From the NCBI GenBank assembly GCA_001725325.1, contig MEFY01000002.1, positions 2,111,559-2,175,558 on the forward strand: DNA of 64,000 nt. The letters are read 5' to 3'. Origin of the DNA: Leifsonia sp. SCN 70-46 (GTDB lineage Bacteria > Actinomycetota > Actinomycetes > Actinomycetales > Microbacteriaceae). Each line of letters starts with the position of its first letter. The first letter of the stretch is position 1. This document shows positions 8,808-16,710 of this stretch, in pieces. The position numbers and the translations under genes were made by a program. The notes beneath the pieces are model-generated. The model made no database searches and was not told the origin of the DNA. It worked only from the letters and a program-made list of their open reading frames with translations.

Positions 8808-11800
8808 ATGGAACGAGACGACGAGGGTCGCGAGGTCTTGCCGACCGACTCCGACGAGGTGGTTCAGGGCCCCCGTCGTTCGACGTTCACGCCCCCGACC
8901 GCCCCCCAGCCGGTGCCGTCGCAGCAGGCCCCCGCCACCGACGACGACGCCCTCGCGGATGCGCTCGCGGCCGACCTCGGGCGCATCGCGTCCGGCCCCA
9001 TCACCGTCGTCACGCCCGACACCGTCGTCCCGCCGGGCCCCGCCGTCTCGTGGCAGCCCACGATCGAGGTGCCGCCTACGGCACCCGAGCCCGTGCAGTC
9101 GGCGCCCGAGCCCGCTCCGTGGTCCGGCCTCGCCGCGCCCGATCCGACGACCCAGGCCGTGCCCGTCGTCGACGGGCCGCCCGCACGCAAGTCCCTCCCC
9201 GACGACGAGCTGAGCCGCTGGGTCGCCGAGGCGGGCGAGCGCCCCGGCGGCACGCTCGAGATCATCGAGCAGCTGCAGGCGCAGATGAAGCTCCGCGAAG
9301 ATGAGGCACGCGAGTTCCGCGCGTGGGAGGACCGGATGCGGACGCTCGGCACGCCCGACGCGCTCGGCAAGGTCGCCGACGCCGGCCCCCAGTTCAGCGG
9401 AGTTCTCCCCGAGGTGGCTCCCGCGCCCGAGACGGGCTCCTTCGTGCTCCCGGAGAACCCCGTCGCCGACTGGCCAGCCCCCGACTTCCCCGAGCCCACG
9501 CAGCCCGCCGCGGCCGCGCCGCCCGCGCCCGCGCCGCAGCTCCCCGCGTGGGACGTGCCCGCCCCGAGCGCGTCATGGTCGCCCGCCGCGTGGGACGAGC
9601 CCGCCGCCCCCGCGGTCGAGCCCGAGATACCGTCGCCGAGCGCACAGGCCGAGGCGCTCGCGCAGGCGCCCGCGCCCGCACCCCAGACGCGCGCCCCGTT
9701 CGACTGGGCGGCGCCGACCGGTCCCGTCATCACGTCGACGCCCGGAGCCGTCGCGCCGCCCGCGCCCGCCCCGCTCGTCGAGCCCGTGCGGTCCGCGCCC
9801 GCCCCGAGCCTTCCCGTGGCGGACGACGAGGTGGTCATCCCCATCCTCGAGCCGGCCACGGAGCCCGAGCCCGTCGTCGAGCCCGAGCCCGAGCTCACCG
9901 TCGAGGAGATCCCCGACGGCCCGCCGCCGCTCATCGAACCCGGCAAGTTCGGCGGACCGCCCATCCTGCCGTCGCAGACGCGCGCCGCGGCCCCGCTCGC
10001 CGAGGATGACGACGACCCCGAGCCCGGCACGCCCGCGTTCGACTGGACCTCGCCCGGGCCGCCGCCCGTGCGCGAGCCCGTGCGCGAGTTCAGCTTCGAC
10101 GCGCTGCTCTCCGAGGAGCCGCCGCGCGACGACCCCGAGCCCGAGCCCGCCGGCGAGGCCCCCGAGGCGCTCTTCATCGAGCCCCTGCCCTTCGCGGCGG
10201 GGGAGCCGATCCCCACCGACACGGGATCCATCCCCGTGGTCGACCAGGCGTACGACGAGGAGCTCGACGACGACGTCGACGAGACCGACCGCGCGTTCGC
10301 CGGCATCCTCGGCCCCGTCTCGGTCGACACGTCGGGCATCGCCGCCGTCAACCAGTCGATCTCGCCGCCCTCGGGCCCGATCTCGACCGTGCGCATCCCG
10401 GCCGACGAGCAGGTGCTCTACGACGACGAGCCCGTGCGCCAGCCCGTGTTCAGCATCGAGCAGACCGGCCCCGAGCCGACTCCCGTCGACCATCGCGTGG
10501 GCCGCGCGGCCAGGCTGTTCTGGCTGTGGTTCGCGGCGAACTCCTCGATCCTGAGCGTCGGCCTCGGCGCGACGGTCTTCGCGATCGGCATGAGCCTGCG
10601 CCAGTCGATAGTGTCCGTGCTCGCGGGTGTGGCGCTGTCGTTCCTGCCGCTCGGCCTCACGACCCTCGCGGGCAAGCGCAGCGGGCAGCCGACCATGATC
10701 GTGTCGCGCGCGTCGTTCGGCCTCATCGGCAACGTCGTGCCGGCCCTCGTGGCCTTCGTCGTCCGCATCTTCTGGGGCGCGGTGCTGCTCTGGCTGCTGG
10801 GCTCGTCGATAGCCGTCGTCATCGTCGGCGCGGGGCTCGACGGCGTGCTGGGCGAGAGCCAGGTGCTGCTCGTGTCGCTCGCGGGGGCGTTCCTCGTCGC
10901 CGTGCTCGTCGCGTTCGCCGGCTACCCGCTGTTCGCGCGCATCCAGCTCGTGCTGAGCGTCGTGTCGGGCATCCTCATCATCGGGCTCATCGCGCTCACC
11001 TACCAGTACATCGACATCCCGCAGGCGCTCACGGTGCCCGACGGGCCGTGGCTGCTCACCATCACGGGAGCCGTCCTCGTGTTCAGCTTCGTGGGCCTCG
11101 TGTGGGCGACGAGCGGCGCGGATGTCGCGCGCTACCAGCGCACCGACTCGAGCGGCGCCTCGTCGATGCTGTGGGCGACGTTCGGCTCGACCCTCCCGAG
11201 CTTCGTGCTCATCGGCTACGGCGCGCTCCTCGCCGCGTCGGACAAGGGGGTCGCGAGCGGCTTCCTGCTCTCGCCCCTCGACACCCTCTCGCGCATGCTC
11301 CCGATCTGGTACCCGGCGCCGCTCATCGCCGCGGCGGCGCTGAGCCTGCTCTCGGGCGTGACGCTGTCGGTCTACTCGGGCGGCTTCGCGCTGCAGGCCG
11401 TGGGCGTGCGGCTCAAGCGCCAGTGGTCGATCATCGTCGTCGCCGTGCTCGTGGGCGCCCTCGCGCTCCTGCTGGGCTTCGGAGTCGCCGGCGGGCTCAC
11501 CGAGCTCTTCCGGGATGCGGCGACGACCCTCGCGGTGCCGGTCGCGGCGTGGGCGGGGATCTTCGCCGCCGAGACGATGATCCGCAACCGCAGGTTCGAG
11601 GGCCAGTCGCTCGTGCGCCGCGGCGGCGTGTACGCCGACGTGCGCTGGGTGAACCTCATCGGGCTCATCCTCTTCACGGCCATCGGCTACGGGCTCACGA
11701 CGGCGACGATCTCGTGGCTGAGCTGGCAGGGCTACGCATTCCCGCTGCTCGGCATCCCCGTCGACAGCGACCTGGCCGGCACCGACCTCGGCGTGCTCGT

Positions 11801-11885
11801 CGCGCTCGCGCTCGGGCTGCTGCTGCCGATCGTCGCGGGCATCCCCGCCATCCGCAAGCAGGAAGCGGCTCGCGCCCCCGAATAG
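8808..11885 (+). CDS. NCS1/purine-cytosine-permease-like protein with long disordered N-terminus
   Basis: A 1,025-residue fusion. Residues 1 to about 555 are dominated by Pro, Ala, Glu and Asp, with repeated PEPEP- and APAP-like runs and no visible fold except a short helical patch near 140-175 (EIIEQLQAQMKLREDEARE). From about residue 560 to the end there are about twelve hydrophobic helices with the character of the NCS1 purine/cytosine permease family (PTMIVSRASFGLIGN, WATSGADVARYQR). Family members normally start near the first helix and are 400-500 residues, so the extension doubles the length. Probably a nucleobase or related permease with a cytosolic tail; the tail's role is unknown. 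A leaderless -10 supports ATG 8808. Confidence 0.8.
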   Translation: MERDDEGREVLPTDSDEVVQGPRRSTFTPPTAPQPVPSQQAPATDDDALADALAADLGRIASGPITVVTPDTVVPPGPAVSWQPTIEVPPTAPEPVQSAPEPAPWSGLAAPDPTTQAVPVVDGPPARKSLPDDELSRWVAEAGERPGGTLEIIEQLQAQMKLREDEAREFRAWEDRMRTLGTPDALGKVADAGPQFSGVLPEVAPAPETGSFVLPENPVADWPAPDFPEPTQPAAAAPPAPAPQLPAWDVPAPSASWSPAAWDEPAAPAVEPEIPSPSAQAEALAQAPAPAPQTRAPFDWAAPTGPVITSTPGAVAPPAPAPLVEPVRSAPAPSLPVADDEVVIPILEPATEPEPVVEPEPELTVEEIPDGPPPLIEPGKFGGPPILPSQTRAAAPLAEDDDDPEPGTPAFDWTSPGPPPVREPVREFSFDALLSEEPPRDDPEPEPAGEAPEALFIEPLPFAAGEPIPTDTGSIPVVDQAYDEELDDDVDETDRAFAGILGPVSVDTSGIAAVNQSISPPSGPISTVRIPADEQVLYDDEPVRQPVFSIEQTGPEPTPVDHRVGRAARLFWLWFAANSSILSVGLGATVFAIGMSLRQSIVSVLAGVALSFLPLGLTTLAGKRSGQPTMIVSRASFGLIGNVVPALVAFVVRIFWGAVLLWLLGSSIAVVIVGAGLDGVLGESQVLLVSLAGAFLVAVLVAFAGYPLFARIQLVLSVVSGILIIGLIALTYQYIDIPQALTVPDGPWLLTITGAVLVFSFVGLVWATSGADVARYQRTDSSGASSMLWATFGSTLPSFVLIGYGALLAASDKGVASGFLLSPLDTLSRMLPIWYPAPLIAAAALSLLSGVTLSVYSGGFALQAVGVRLKRQWSIIVVAVLVGALALLLGFGVAGGLTELFRDAATTLAVPVAAWAGIFAAETMIRNRRFEGQSLVRRGGVYADVRWVNLIGLILFTAIGYGLTTATISWLSWQGYAFPLLGIPVDSDLAGTDLGVLVALALGLLLPIVAGIPAIRKQEAARAPE

Positions 11886-11888
11886 ACT
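11883..11888 (+). promoter_or_regulatory. -10 element (TAGACT) of the Nif3-like gene
   Basis: It overlaps the stop codon of the permease gene and lies 6 bases before ATG 11895. Confidence 0.6.
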
Positions 11889-11894
11889 GGGTGG

Positions 11895-12713
11895 ATGCCC
11901 ACCACCGTCGCCGATGTGACAGCCGCAGTCGAGCGCCTGTGGCCCGCAGCGGGTGCTGAGCCGTGGGACTCCGTGGGCCTCATCGCGGGCGACCTCGACG
12001 CCCCGGTCGAGTCGATCCTGCTGGCCGTGGACGCCGTGCTCGACACCGTCGACGAGGCCCTCGAGCTCGGTGCGGGCATGCTGCTCGTGCACCACCCGCT
12101 GCTGCTGCGCGGCGTGACGACGGTCGCGAGCGACAGGTACAAGGGCGCCGCGCTCACGCGGCTCATCCGCGGCGACTGCGCCCTGCTCGCGGCGCACACG
12201 AACGCCGACGTCGTCGCGACGGGCACGTCCGCCTCGTTCGCCGCCAAGCTCGGTCTCGTCGACGTGCGGCCGATCGTGCCCGCCGCCGACCCCGCGCGCG
12301 GCATCGGGCGCGTCGGCACGCTGCCCGCGCCCACGACGCTCGGCACCCTCGCGCGCGCCCTCGGCGACATCCTCCCCGCGACCGCGAGCGGCATCCGCGT
12401 CTCGGGGGAGTTCGACGCCCCGGTCTCGACTGTCGCGCTGTGCGGCGGGGCGGGCGACGCGTACCTCTCCCACCCCGAGGTGCTCGCCGCCGACGTGTAC
12501 ATCACGAGCGACCTGCGCCACCACCCGGCGTCCGAGGCGCGCGAGAACGCCCGTGCGTCGCGCGGCCCCGCGCTCATCGACGTGTCGCACTGGGCGAGCG
12601 AGTGGCTGTGGCTCGAGGCTGCGGCCGCCGAGCTGCGCGCGGAGCTCCCGGGCGTCGAGGTCACGGTGAGCGAGCTGCGCACCGACCCGTGGGATTTCAC
12701 GATCATCCAATGA
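11895..12713 (+). CDS. Nif3-like dinuclear metal-centre hexameric protein
   Basis: A 272-residue cytosolic protein of the Nif3/YbgI family (DUF34), which forms hexameric rings with two metal ions per subunit. Ligand motifs are visible: HH at residues 66-67 (LLVHHPLLLRG), AAHTNAD around 103-108 and a C-terminal DVSHWASEW supplying a His and a Glu. Molecular function is unsettled in the family. It is followed 13 bases later by the coiled-coil zinc-ribbon-type gene, a pairing seen in many Actinobacteria, and the two are likely co-transcribed. Confidence 0.92.
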   Translation: MPTTVADVTAAVERLWPAAGAEPWDSVGLIAGDLDAPVESILLAVDAVLDTVDEALELGAGMLLVHHPLLLRGVTTVASDRYKGAALTRLIRGDCALLAAHTNADVVATGTSASFAAKLGLVDVRPIVPAADPARGIGRVGTLPAPTTLGTLARALGDILPATASGIRVSGEFDAPVSTVALCGGAGDAYLSHPEVLAADVYITSDLRHHPASEARENARASRGPALIDVSHWASEWLWLEAAAAELRAELPGVEVTVSELRTDPWDFTIIQ

Positions 12714-12726
12714 GAGAAGCACACCG

Positions 12727-13467
12727 ATGGCACTGAAAGCCGCACCCGAAGACCAGGCGCTCTTGCTCGAGCTGCAGGCGTTCGACACCAAGCTCGCCCA
12801 GCTCGACCACCGCGCGAAGACCCTGCCCGAGCTCGCGACGATCGCGGGCTTCGCCAAGGATGCCGACGCGCTGCGCCTCACACTCGCGACCCAGAACGGC
12901 GCGCTCGAAGACACGCGCCTCGAGCTCTCACGCGTGGAGTCCGACGTGCAGGTGGTCGAGCAGCGGATCGCCCGTGACTCCGAGCGCCTGCAGGGCAGCT
13001 CGTCGGTGAAGGACGTCTCGGCGCTCGAGCAGGAGCTCGCGGCGCTGCGCAAGCGCCTCGGAGACCTCGAGGAGATCGAGCTCAGCGTCATGGAGAAGCT
13101 CGAGGAGCAGCAGGTGCTCGCGGACAACTCGGCGTCGGCGCTCGAGGCGCTCGTCGCGCGCTCGGCCGAGGTCGAGGCCGAGCGGGATGCCGCTCTCGCG
13201 TCGATCGCCGCGGAGCGCACGGCCGCGGCCGGAGGGCGCGCCGAGATCGAGGCGCGCGTTCCCGCGGAGCTCCTCGCCCTCTACGAGCGCCAGCGTGCCC
13301 GCTACGGCGTGGGCGCGTCCCACCTGCGCGGCGGCGTGTCGCTCGCGTCGGGCGTGAAGCTGCTCGAGAACGAGATGGCCGCGATCCGGGCCGCGGCACC
13401 CGACGACGTCATCATGTGCGCGAGCAGCGAGGGGATCCTCGTGCGCACCGCCGAGTCGGGGCTGTAG
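12727..13467 (+). CDS. Coiled-coil CT398/DUF164-type protein with degenerate zinc ribbon
   Basis: A 246-residue protein. Residues ~10-170 form a long antiparallel coiled coil rich in Leu, Glu and Arg. The C-terminal ~50 residues align with the C4 zinc ribbon of this family (GASHLRGG...IRAAAPDDVIMCASSEGILVRT). In relatives the ribbon reads roughly CGAC...CEEC. Here the first pair is replaced by SLAS and the second by CASS, leaving one of four cysteines. Zinc binding is therefore probably lost. GAGAAG before the ATG is a weak ribosome-binding site. Probably an operon with the Nif3-like gene. Function unknown. Confidence 0.82.
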   Translation: MALKAAPEDQALLLELQAFDTKLAQLDHRAKTLPELATIAGFAKDADALRLTLATQNGALEDTRLELSRVESDVQVVEQRIARDSERLQGSSSVKDVSALEQELAALRKRLGDLEEIELSVMEKLEEQQVLADNSASALEALVARSAEVEAERDAALASIAAERTAAAGGRAEIEARVPAELLALYERQRARYGVGASHLRGGVSLASGVKLLENEMAAIRAAAPDDVIMCASSEGILVRTAESGL

Positions 13468-13491
13468 CGCACCAGCCCCCGCCCCAGTTGC

Positions 13492-13550
13492 GGAGGATGG
13501 CGCGCTGCGGTCTGCGCGAGCCGCGGTCGCACGGCGGCGCGGCGTCCTCC
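13492..13550. terminator. Long imperfect hairpin between convergent genes
   Basis: GGAGGATGGCGCG (from 13492) can pair with CGCGGCGTCCTCC (ending 13550) with two mismatches, in the 118-base gap between the stops of the coiled-coil gene and the XRE-cupin gene. It is a plausible bidirectional terminator without a T-run. Confidence 0.5.
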
Positions 13551-13585
13551 GGAACGGCGGGAGGAGGGGCCTGGGAGGCTGGCGG

Positions 13586-14158
13586 CTAGCGGCGCGAGCT
13601 CGCGCGCACGTGCATCCTCTCGCCCTGGCGGCCGAAGAGGCTCAGGAACTCGACGGCCCTGTCGTCGGCGCGGCCGAACCAGTGCGGCGTGGTCGTGTCG
13701 AACTCGGCCGCCTCGCCCGCGGGCAGCACGAGGTCGTGCTCGCCGAGGATGAGGCGCAGCCGCCCCGAGATCACGTAGATCCATTCGTGGCCCTCGTGCA
13801 CCTTGAGGTCCGGCTCACTGCGCGCGCTCGTGGCGGAGATGAGGTGCTTGAACGCCTGCAGGCCGCCCGTGTTGCGCGAGAGCGGGATGATCGTCTGCCC
13901 GCCGTGCTGCACGGGCCGCAGGTGGATGCGCGGGTCGCCCGTCTGCGGGGCCCCCACGAGCTCGTCGAGCGGCACCCCGTGCGTGCGCGCGAGCGGCAGG
14001 AGCAGCTCGAGCGTGGGCTTGCGGTGGCCGGACTCGAGGCGTGAGAGGGTGCTCACCGAGATGCCCGTCGAGGCGGAGAGCTCCGCGAGGGTCACGTGCC
14101 GTTTGAGCCGGAGGGCGCGCAGCCGGCCACCGACCTCGGCGAGGGTGTCGTTTGCCAT
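13586..14158 (-). CDS. XRE-family regulator with C-terminal cupin
   Basis: A 190-residue transcription factor: a helix-turn-helix at residues ~10-65 ([22 protein letters not shown]) followed by a cupin_2 barrel at ~110-180 (HEGHEWIYVISGRLRLILGE...PAGEAAEFDT), the presumed ligand or metal site. Its gene is divergent from the thioredoxin-reductase-like flavoprotein, with starts 50 bases apart, so autoregulation and control of that neighbour are likely but inferred. ATG 14158 is supported by a TATGTT -10 element 6 bases upstream. Confidence 0.9.
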   Translation of the reverse strand: MANDTLAEVGGRLRALRLKRHVTLAELSASTGISVSTLSRLESGHRKPTLELLLPLARTHGVPLDELVGAPQTGDPRIHLRPVQHGGQTIIPLSRNTGGLQAFKHLISATSARSEPDLKVHEGHEWIYVISGRLRLILGEHDLVLPAGEAAEFDTTTPHWFGRADDRAVEFLSLFGRQGERMHVRASSRR

Positions 14159-14164
14159 AGCAGC

Positions 14165-14170
14165 AACATA
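14165..14170 (-). promoter_or_regulatory. -10 element (TATGTT) of the XRE-cupin gene
   Basis: It is placed 6 bases before ATG 14158, so the mRNA is probably leaderless. Confidence 0.5.
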
Positions 14171-14208
14171 GCTTGTCGTCTCATGCCACGGTGGCGGAGC
14201 ATCGGGGT

Positions 14209-15072
14209 ATGATGGAACAGTATGACGTGGTGATCATCGGCGGCGGTGCGGCGGGTCTCTCGGCCGCGACGGTGCTCGGGCGGTTCCGCCGCTCGGTGCT
14301 CGTGGTCGACGCGGGCGAGCCGCGCAACGCGCCCGCGGAGGGCGTGCACAACTTCCTCACGCGCGACGGCATGCCGCCCGCCGAGCTGCTCGCCGCGGGG
14401 CGCGCCGAGGCCGAGGGCTACGGCGTGCGGATCGAGCGCGGCGCGGTCACGTCGGCGCGGCGCGACGACGGCTTCGTGCTCGGGACCACGCTCGGCGAGG
14501 TGCGCGCGCGGCGCATCCTGCTCGCCTCGGGCACCGTCGACGAGCTGCCCGCCGTCGAGGGGCTCGCGGAGCGGTGGGGGCACGACGTCATCCACTGCCC
14601 GTACTGCCACGGCTGGGAGGTGCGCGACCGCCCGATCGGGGTGCTCGGCTCGCCGCACCAGGCGATGCTGTTCCGGCAGCTGAGCGATCGCGTGATCTTC
14701 TTCGGCGACGACGACGGCCTGCGGGAGCGCGGCATCACGGTCGTCGAGGATGCCGTCGAGGGCATCGTTGTGCGTGACGGCAGGCTCGCGGCCGTGCTCG
14801 CCGGGGGAGTCGAGCACGCGGTCGAGGCCCTCGCCGTGGCCACGCGCCTGCACGCCCGTGCCGGGATGCTCGCGGGAGTCGGCATCGAGGCGGTCGAGCA
14901 TCCCGCGGGGATCGGCACGCACGTGCCCGCCGACCCCCGGGGCCAGACGGCCGTGCCGGGCGTGTGGGCGGCCGGGAACGTGACCGACCCCATGGCGCAG
15001 GTGGTCGTCGCCGCGGCGCAGGGGATGATGGCGGGGGCGGCCATCAACGGCGACCTCGTGCTCGCGGGGTAG
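14209..15072 (+). CDS. Thioredoxin-reductase-like NAD(P)/FAD oxidoreductase, shortened
   Basis: A 287-residue flavoprotein. The FAD-binding GGGAAGLSAA loop is near the N-terminus, the redox-active CPYC is at residues 130-133, and the second FAD motif GVWAAGNVTD is near the C-terminus. This matches the thioredoxin-reductase-like family often found next to XRE regulators. The NADPH-binding glycine loop after CPYCHGW looks shortened (GVLGSPHQAML), and the protein is shorter than the usual 300-320 residues, so pyridine-nucleotide use may be altered. ATG 14209 or the adjacent ATG 14212 is the likely start; a TTG at 14173 is possible but has no ribosome-binding site and no homologous extension. Confidence 0.85.
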   Translation: MMEQYDVVIIGGGAAGLSAATVLGRFRRSVLVVDAGEPRNAPAEGVHNFLTRDGMPPAELLAAGRAEAEGYGVRIERGAVTSARRDDGFVLGTTLGEVRARRILLASGTVDELPAVEGLAERWGHDVIHCPYCHGWEVRDRPIGVLGSPHQAMLFRQLSDRVIFFGDDDGLRERGITVVEDAVEGIVVRDGRLAAVLAGGVEHAVEALAVATRLHARAGMLAGVGIEAVEHPAGIGTHVPADPRGQTAVPGVWAAGNVTDPMAQVVVAAAQGMMAGAAINGDLVLAG

Positions 15073-15075
15073 GCT
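15070..15075 (+). promoter_or_regulatory. -10 element (TAGGCT) of rnpB
   Basis: It overlaps the stop codon of the flavoprotein gene and lies 7 bases before the 5' end of the RNase P RNA deduced from its terminal helix. Confidence 0.5.
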
Positions 15076-15082
15076 TTCCCTC

Positions 15083-15450
15083 CGAATGGGTCGGCAAGAC
15101 GGCCGCGTGCCTGGCGACAGGCACGAGGAACGTCCGGGCTCCACAGAGCAGGACGGTGGGTAACACCCACCCGGGGCAACCCGCGAGAACAGTGCAACAG
15201 AAAGCAGACCGCCGGCGCCGCAAGGCGCGGGTAAGGGTGAAACGGTGGTGTAAGAGACCACCAGCGGCCGTGGTGACACGGTCGGCTAGGCAAACCTCGT
15301 CCGGAGCAAGGTCAGACAGGAAGCGTCACGGGTGGCTCGCCCAGCTTCCGGGTAGACCGCTAGAGGCGTGCGGCAACGTACGTCGTAGATAGATGGCCGT
15401 CCAGCGCCGCAAGGCGTGAACAGAACCCGGCGTATCAGCCGGCCCATTCG
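15083..15450 (+). ncRNA. rnpB: RNase P RNA, bacterial type A
   Basis: Catalytic RNA that trims tRNA 5' leaders. Conserved elements are visible in order: GAGGAACGTCCGGGCTCC in the 5' core, ACAGAAAGCAGACCGCC, AGACAGGAAGCG in the specificity half, and the 3' core AGATAGATGGCCGT with ACAGAACCCGG. The terminal helix P1 is formed by CGAATGGGTCGG at the 5' end and CCGGCCCATTCG at the 3' end, which fixes both boundaries. The length of about 368 bases is normal. It accounts for the only gap longer than 300 bases between protein genes. Confidence 0.97.
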
Positions 15451-15476
15451 CCCCGCCCCCGTGGCAGACTCTGACC

Positions 15477-15920
15477 ATGGCCGAGGAGTACACGCGCCCC
15501 GGGTGGTATCCCGATCCGCAGGGCTCGGGTGAGCGCTGGTGGAATGGCGCGTCGTGGAGCGACACCCGCCGCGGCGCCGCGGCGGCCCCGCCCCCGCCCG
15601 CGGCCCGGCCGGACCCCTACGCGAGGCCCACGACGGTCGTGCCGAGCGGCGCCACGGTCGACCTGAGCCAGAACCGGTTCGCGCTGCTCGCCATCATCCT
15701 CGGGTTCGTCGGGCTGTTCGCGTCGATCACGGGGCCGGCGGCGATCGTGCTCGGGCTCCTCGGCATCCGCCAGGCCCGGCGCCTCGCGGCCGGGGGCAGG
15801 CCGTTGTCGAGCATCGCGATCGCCGCGATCGGCGTCGTCCTGGGGGCCATCGCGACGGTCATCCTCATCACCTCGATCGTCGCCGTCATCGCGGCGATCA
15901 CCGTGAGCTACACGCCCTAG
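15477..15920 (+). CDS. DUF2510-DUF4190 membrane protein
   Basis: A 147-residue membrane protein. Residues 8-30 carry the DUF2510 signature GWYPDP...RWWNGASW, a short actinobacterial motif thought to be a cell-envelope adaptor. A Pro/Ala linker follows, then two hydrophobic helices (about 65-95 and 110-140) of the DUF4190 type, with ILGLLGIRQAR-like spacing between them. Function unknown. A CAGACT hexamer 6 bases before ATG 15477 may be a degenerate -10. The stop is one base from the stop of the convergent SRPBCC gene. Confidence 0.8.
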   Translation: MAEEYTRPGWYPDPQGSGERWWNGASWSDTRRGAAAAPPPPAARPDPYARPTTVVPSGATVDLSQNRFALLAIILGFVGLFASITGPAAIVLGLLGIRQARRLAAGGRPLSSIAIAAIGVVLGAIATVILITSIVAVIAAITVSYTP

Positions 15921-15921
15921 G

Positions 15922-16314
15922 TCAGCGCTTCTCGAGCAGCCCCTTGAGCGTCGCGAGGTCGGTGACTATCGCGATCGCGTCGGCCTCGTAGGCGTCGTCG
16001 GACATGTCCGGCTGCCGCCGCAGCGTGAAGACCACCTCGCTGCCGCCCTCGGCCTCGATCACGCGCACGGGGTTGTAGAAGGTGTCTCCGTCGGCCGTCG
16101 TGACCCAGTGGTCGAGGATGCCGTACGGGTTGTTCTCCGCCATCTCGACGCTCACCCGGCCCATCGGCGAGTCCGACACCCACTGGCCGTCCTCGTAGGC
16201 GATGCCGGCGGAGAGCCCCGCCGCCCACTCGGGCAGGTTCGCGGGGTTGGACGCGTAGTCGTAGACGGCGTCGACGGAGCGGCGGATGTGCACGCTCAGG
16301 TGTTGCGAATCCAT
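15922..16314 (-). CDS. SRPBCC-family (START-like) small protein
   Basis: A 130-residue soluble protein with the helix-grip fold typical of polyketide-cyclase/SRPBCC proteins. The N-terminal SVHIRRSVDAVYDYASNPANLPEWA is the first strand and helices that open the ligand cavity; strands and a C-terminal helix (ATLKGLLEK) follow. Ligand unknown. ATG 16314 is chosen because the family N-terminus starts there, and a CACAAT hexamer lies 6 bases upstream as a weak -10. It is divergent from the NTF2-like gene. Confidence 0.75.
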   Translation of the reverse strand: MDSQHLSVHIRRSVDAVYDYASNPANLPEWAAGLSAGIAYEDGQWVSDSPMGRVSVEMAENNPYGILDHWVTTADGDTFYNPVRVIEAEGGSEVVFTLRRQPDMSDDAYEADAIAIVTDLATLKGLLEKR

Positions 16315-16350
16315 GACTCGATTGTGCGCGCCCGCGCGGAGGCCTGTCGA

Positions 16351-16356
16351 TAGGCT
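16351..16356 (+). promoter_or_regulatory. -10 element (TAGGCT) of the NTF2-like gene
   Basis: It lies exactly 6 bases before GTG 16363 and supports that start and a leaderless mRNA. Confidence 0.55.
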
Positions 16357-16362
16357 TGGCGC

Positions 16363-16710
16363 GTGACGGATGCCACGGCGGCAGCGATCGCGGGGGAGCT
16401 CGCCCTGCTCGATCCTGCCCTGCGCGCCGACCGCGACACGGCCTCGCGCCTCATCGACCCCGAGTTCGTCGAGGTGGGCCAGGGCGGCCGCCTGTGGGAC
16501 CACGCCGCGATCCTCCACGAGTTCGGCAGCGCGTCGAGCATGCCGCACGTCATGGTCTCGGAGATGGATGCCCGCCGCCTCGCCGACCACCTCGTGCTCG
16601 TGACGTACGTCTCGACCATCGAGAACCGCAGCGTGCGCCGCTCGTCGATCTGGCGCGACTCCGACGTCGGCTGGCGCGTCATGTTCCACCAGGGCACGCG
16701 GATTGACTGA
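16363..16710 (+). CDS. NTF2-like protein, DUF4440/SnoaL type
   Basis: A 115-residue protein with the cone-shaped NTF2-like fold: an N-terminal helix, FVEVGQGGRLWDHAAILHEF in the middle, and a last strand pair ending GWRVMFHQGTRID, where a WR-FHQGT pattern is typical. It could be an enzyme or a binding protein; nothing identifies a substrate. GTG 16363 is supported by a leaderless -10. The 3' end overlaps the methyltransferase gene by 8 bases, implying translational coupling. Confidence 0.75.
   Translation: MTDATAAAIAGELALLDPALRADRDTASRLIDPEFVEVGQGGRLWDHAAILHEFGSASSMPHVMVSEMDARRLADHLVLVTYVSTIENRSVRRSSIWRDSDVGWRVMFHQGTRID

Noticed and set aside
9573-13220. A 1,215-codon minus-strand frame
   Set aside because: Antisense to the permease, Nif3-like and coiled-coil genes; composition is low-complexity Arg/Ala/Gly only.
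14173-14209. TTG 14173 as the start of the flavoprotein gene
   Set aside because: It would add 12 residues not expected before the FAD-binding strand, with no ribosome-binding site.
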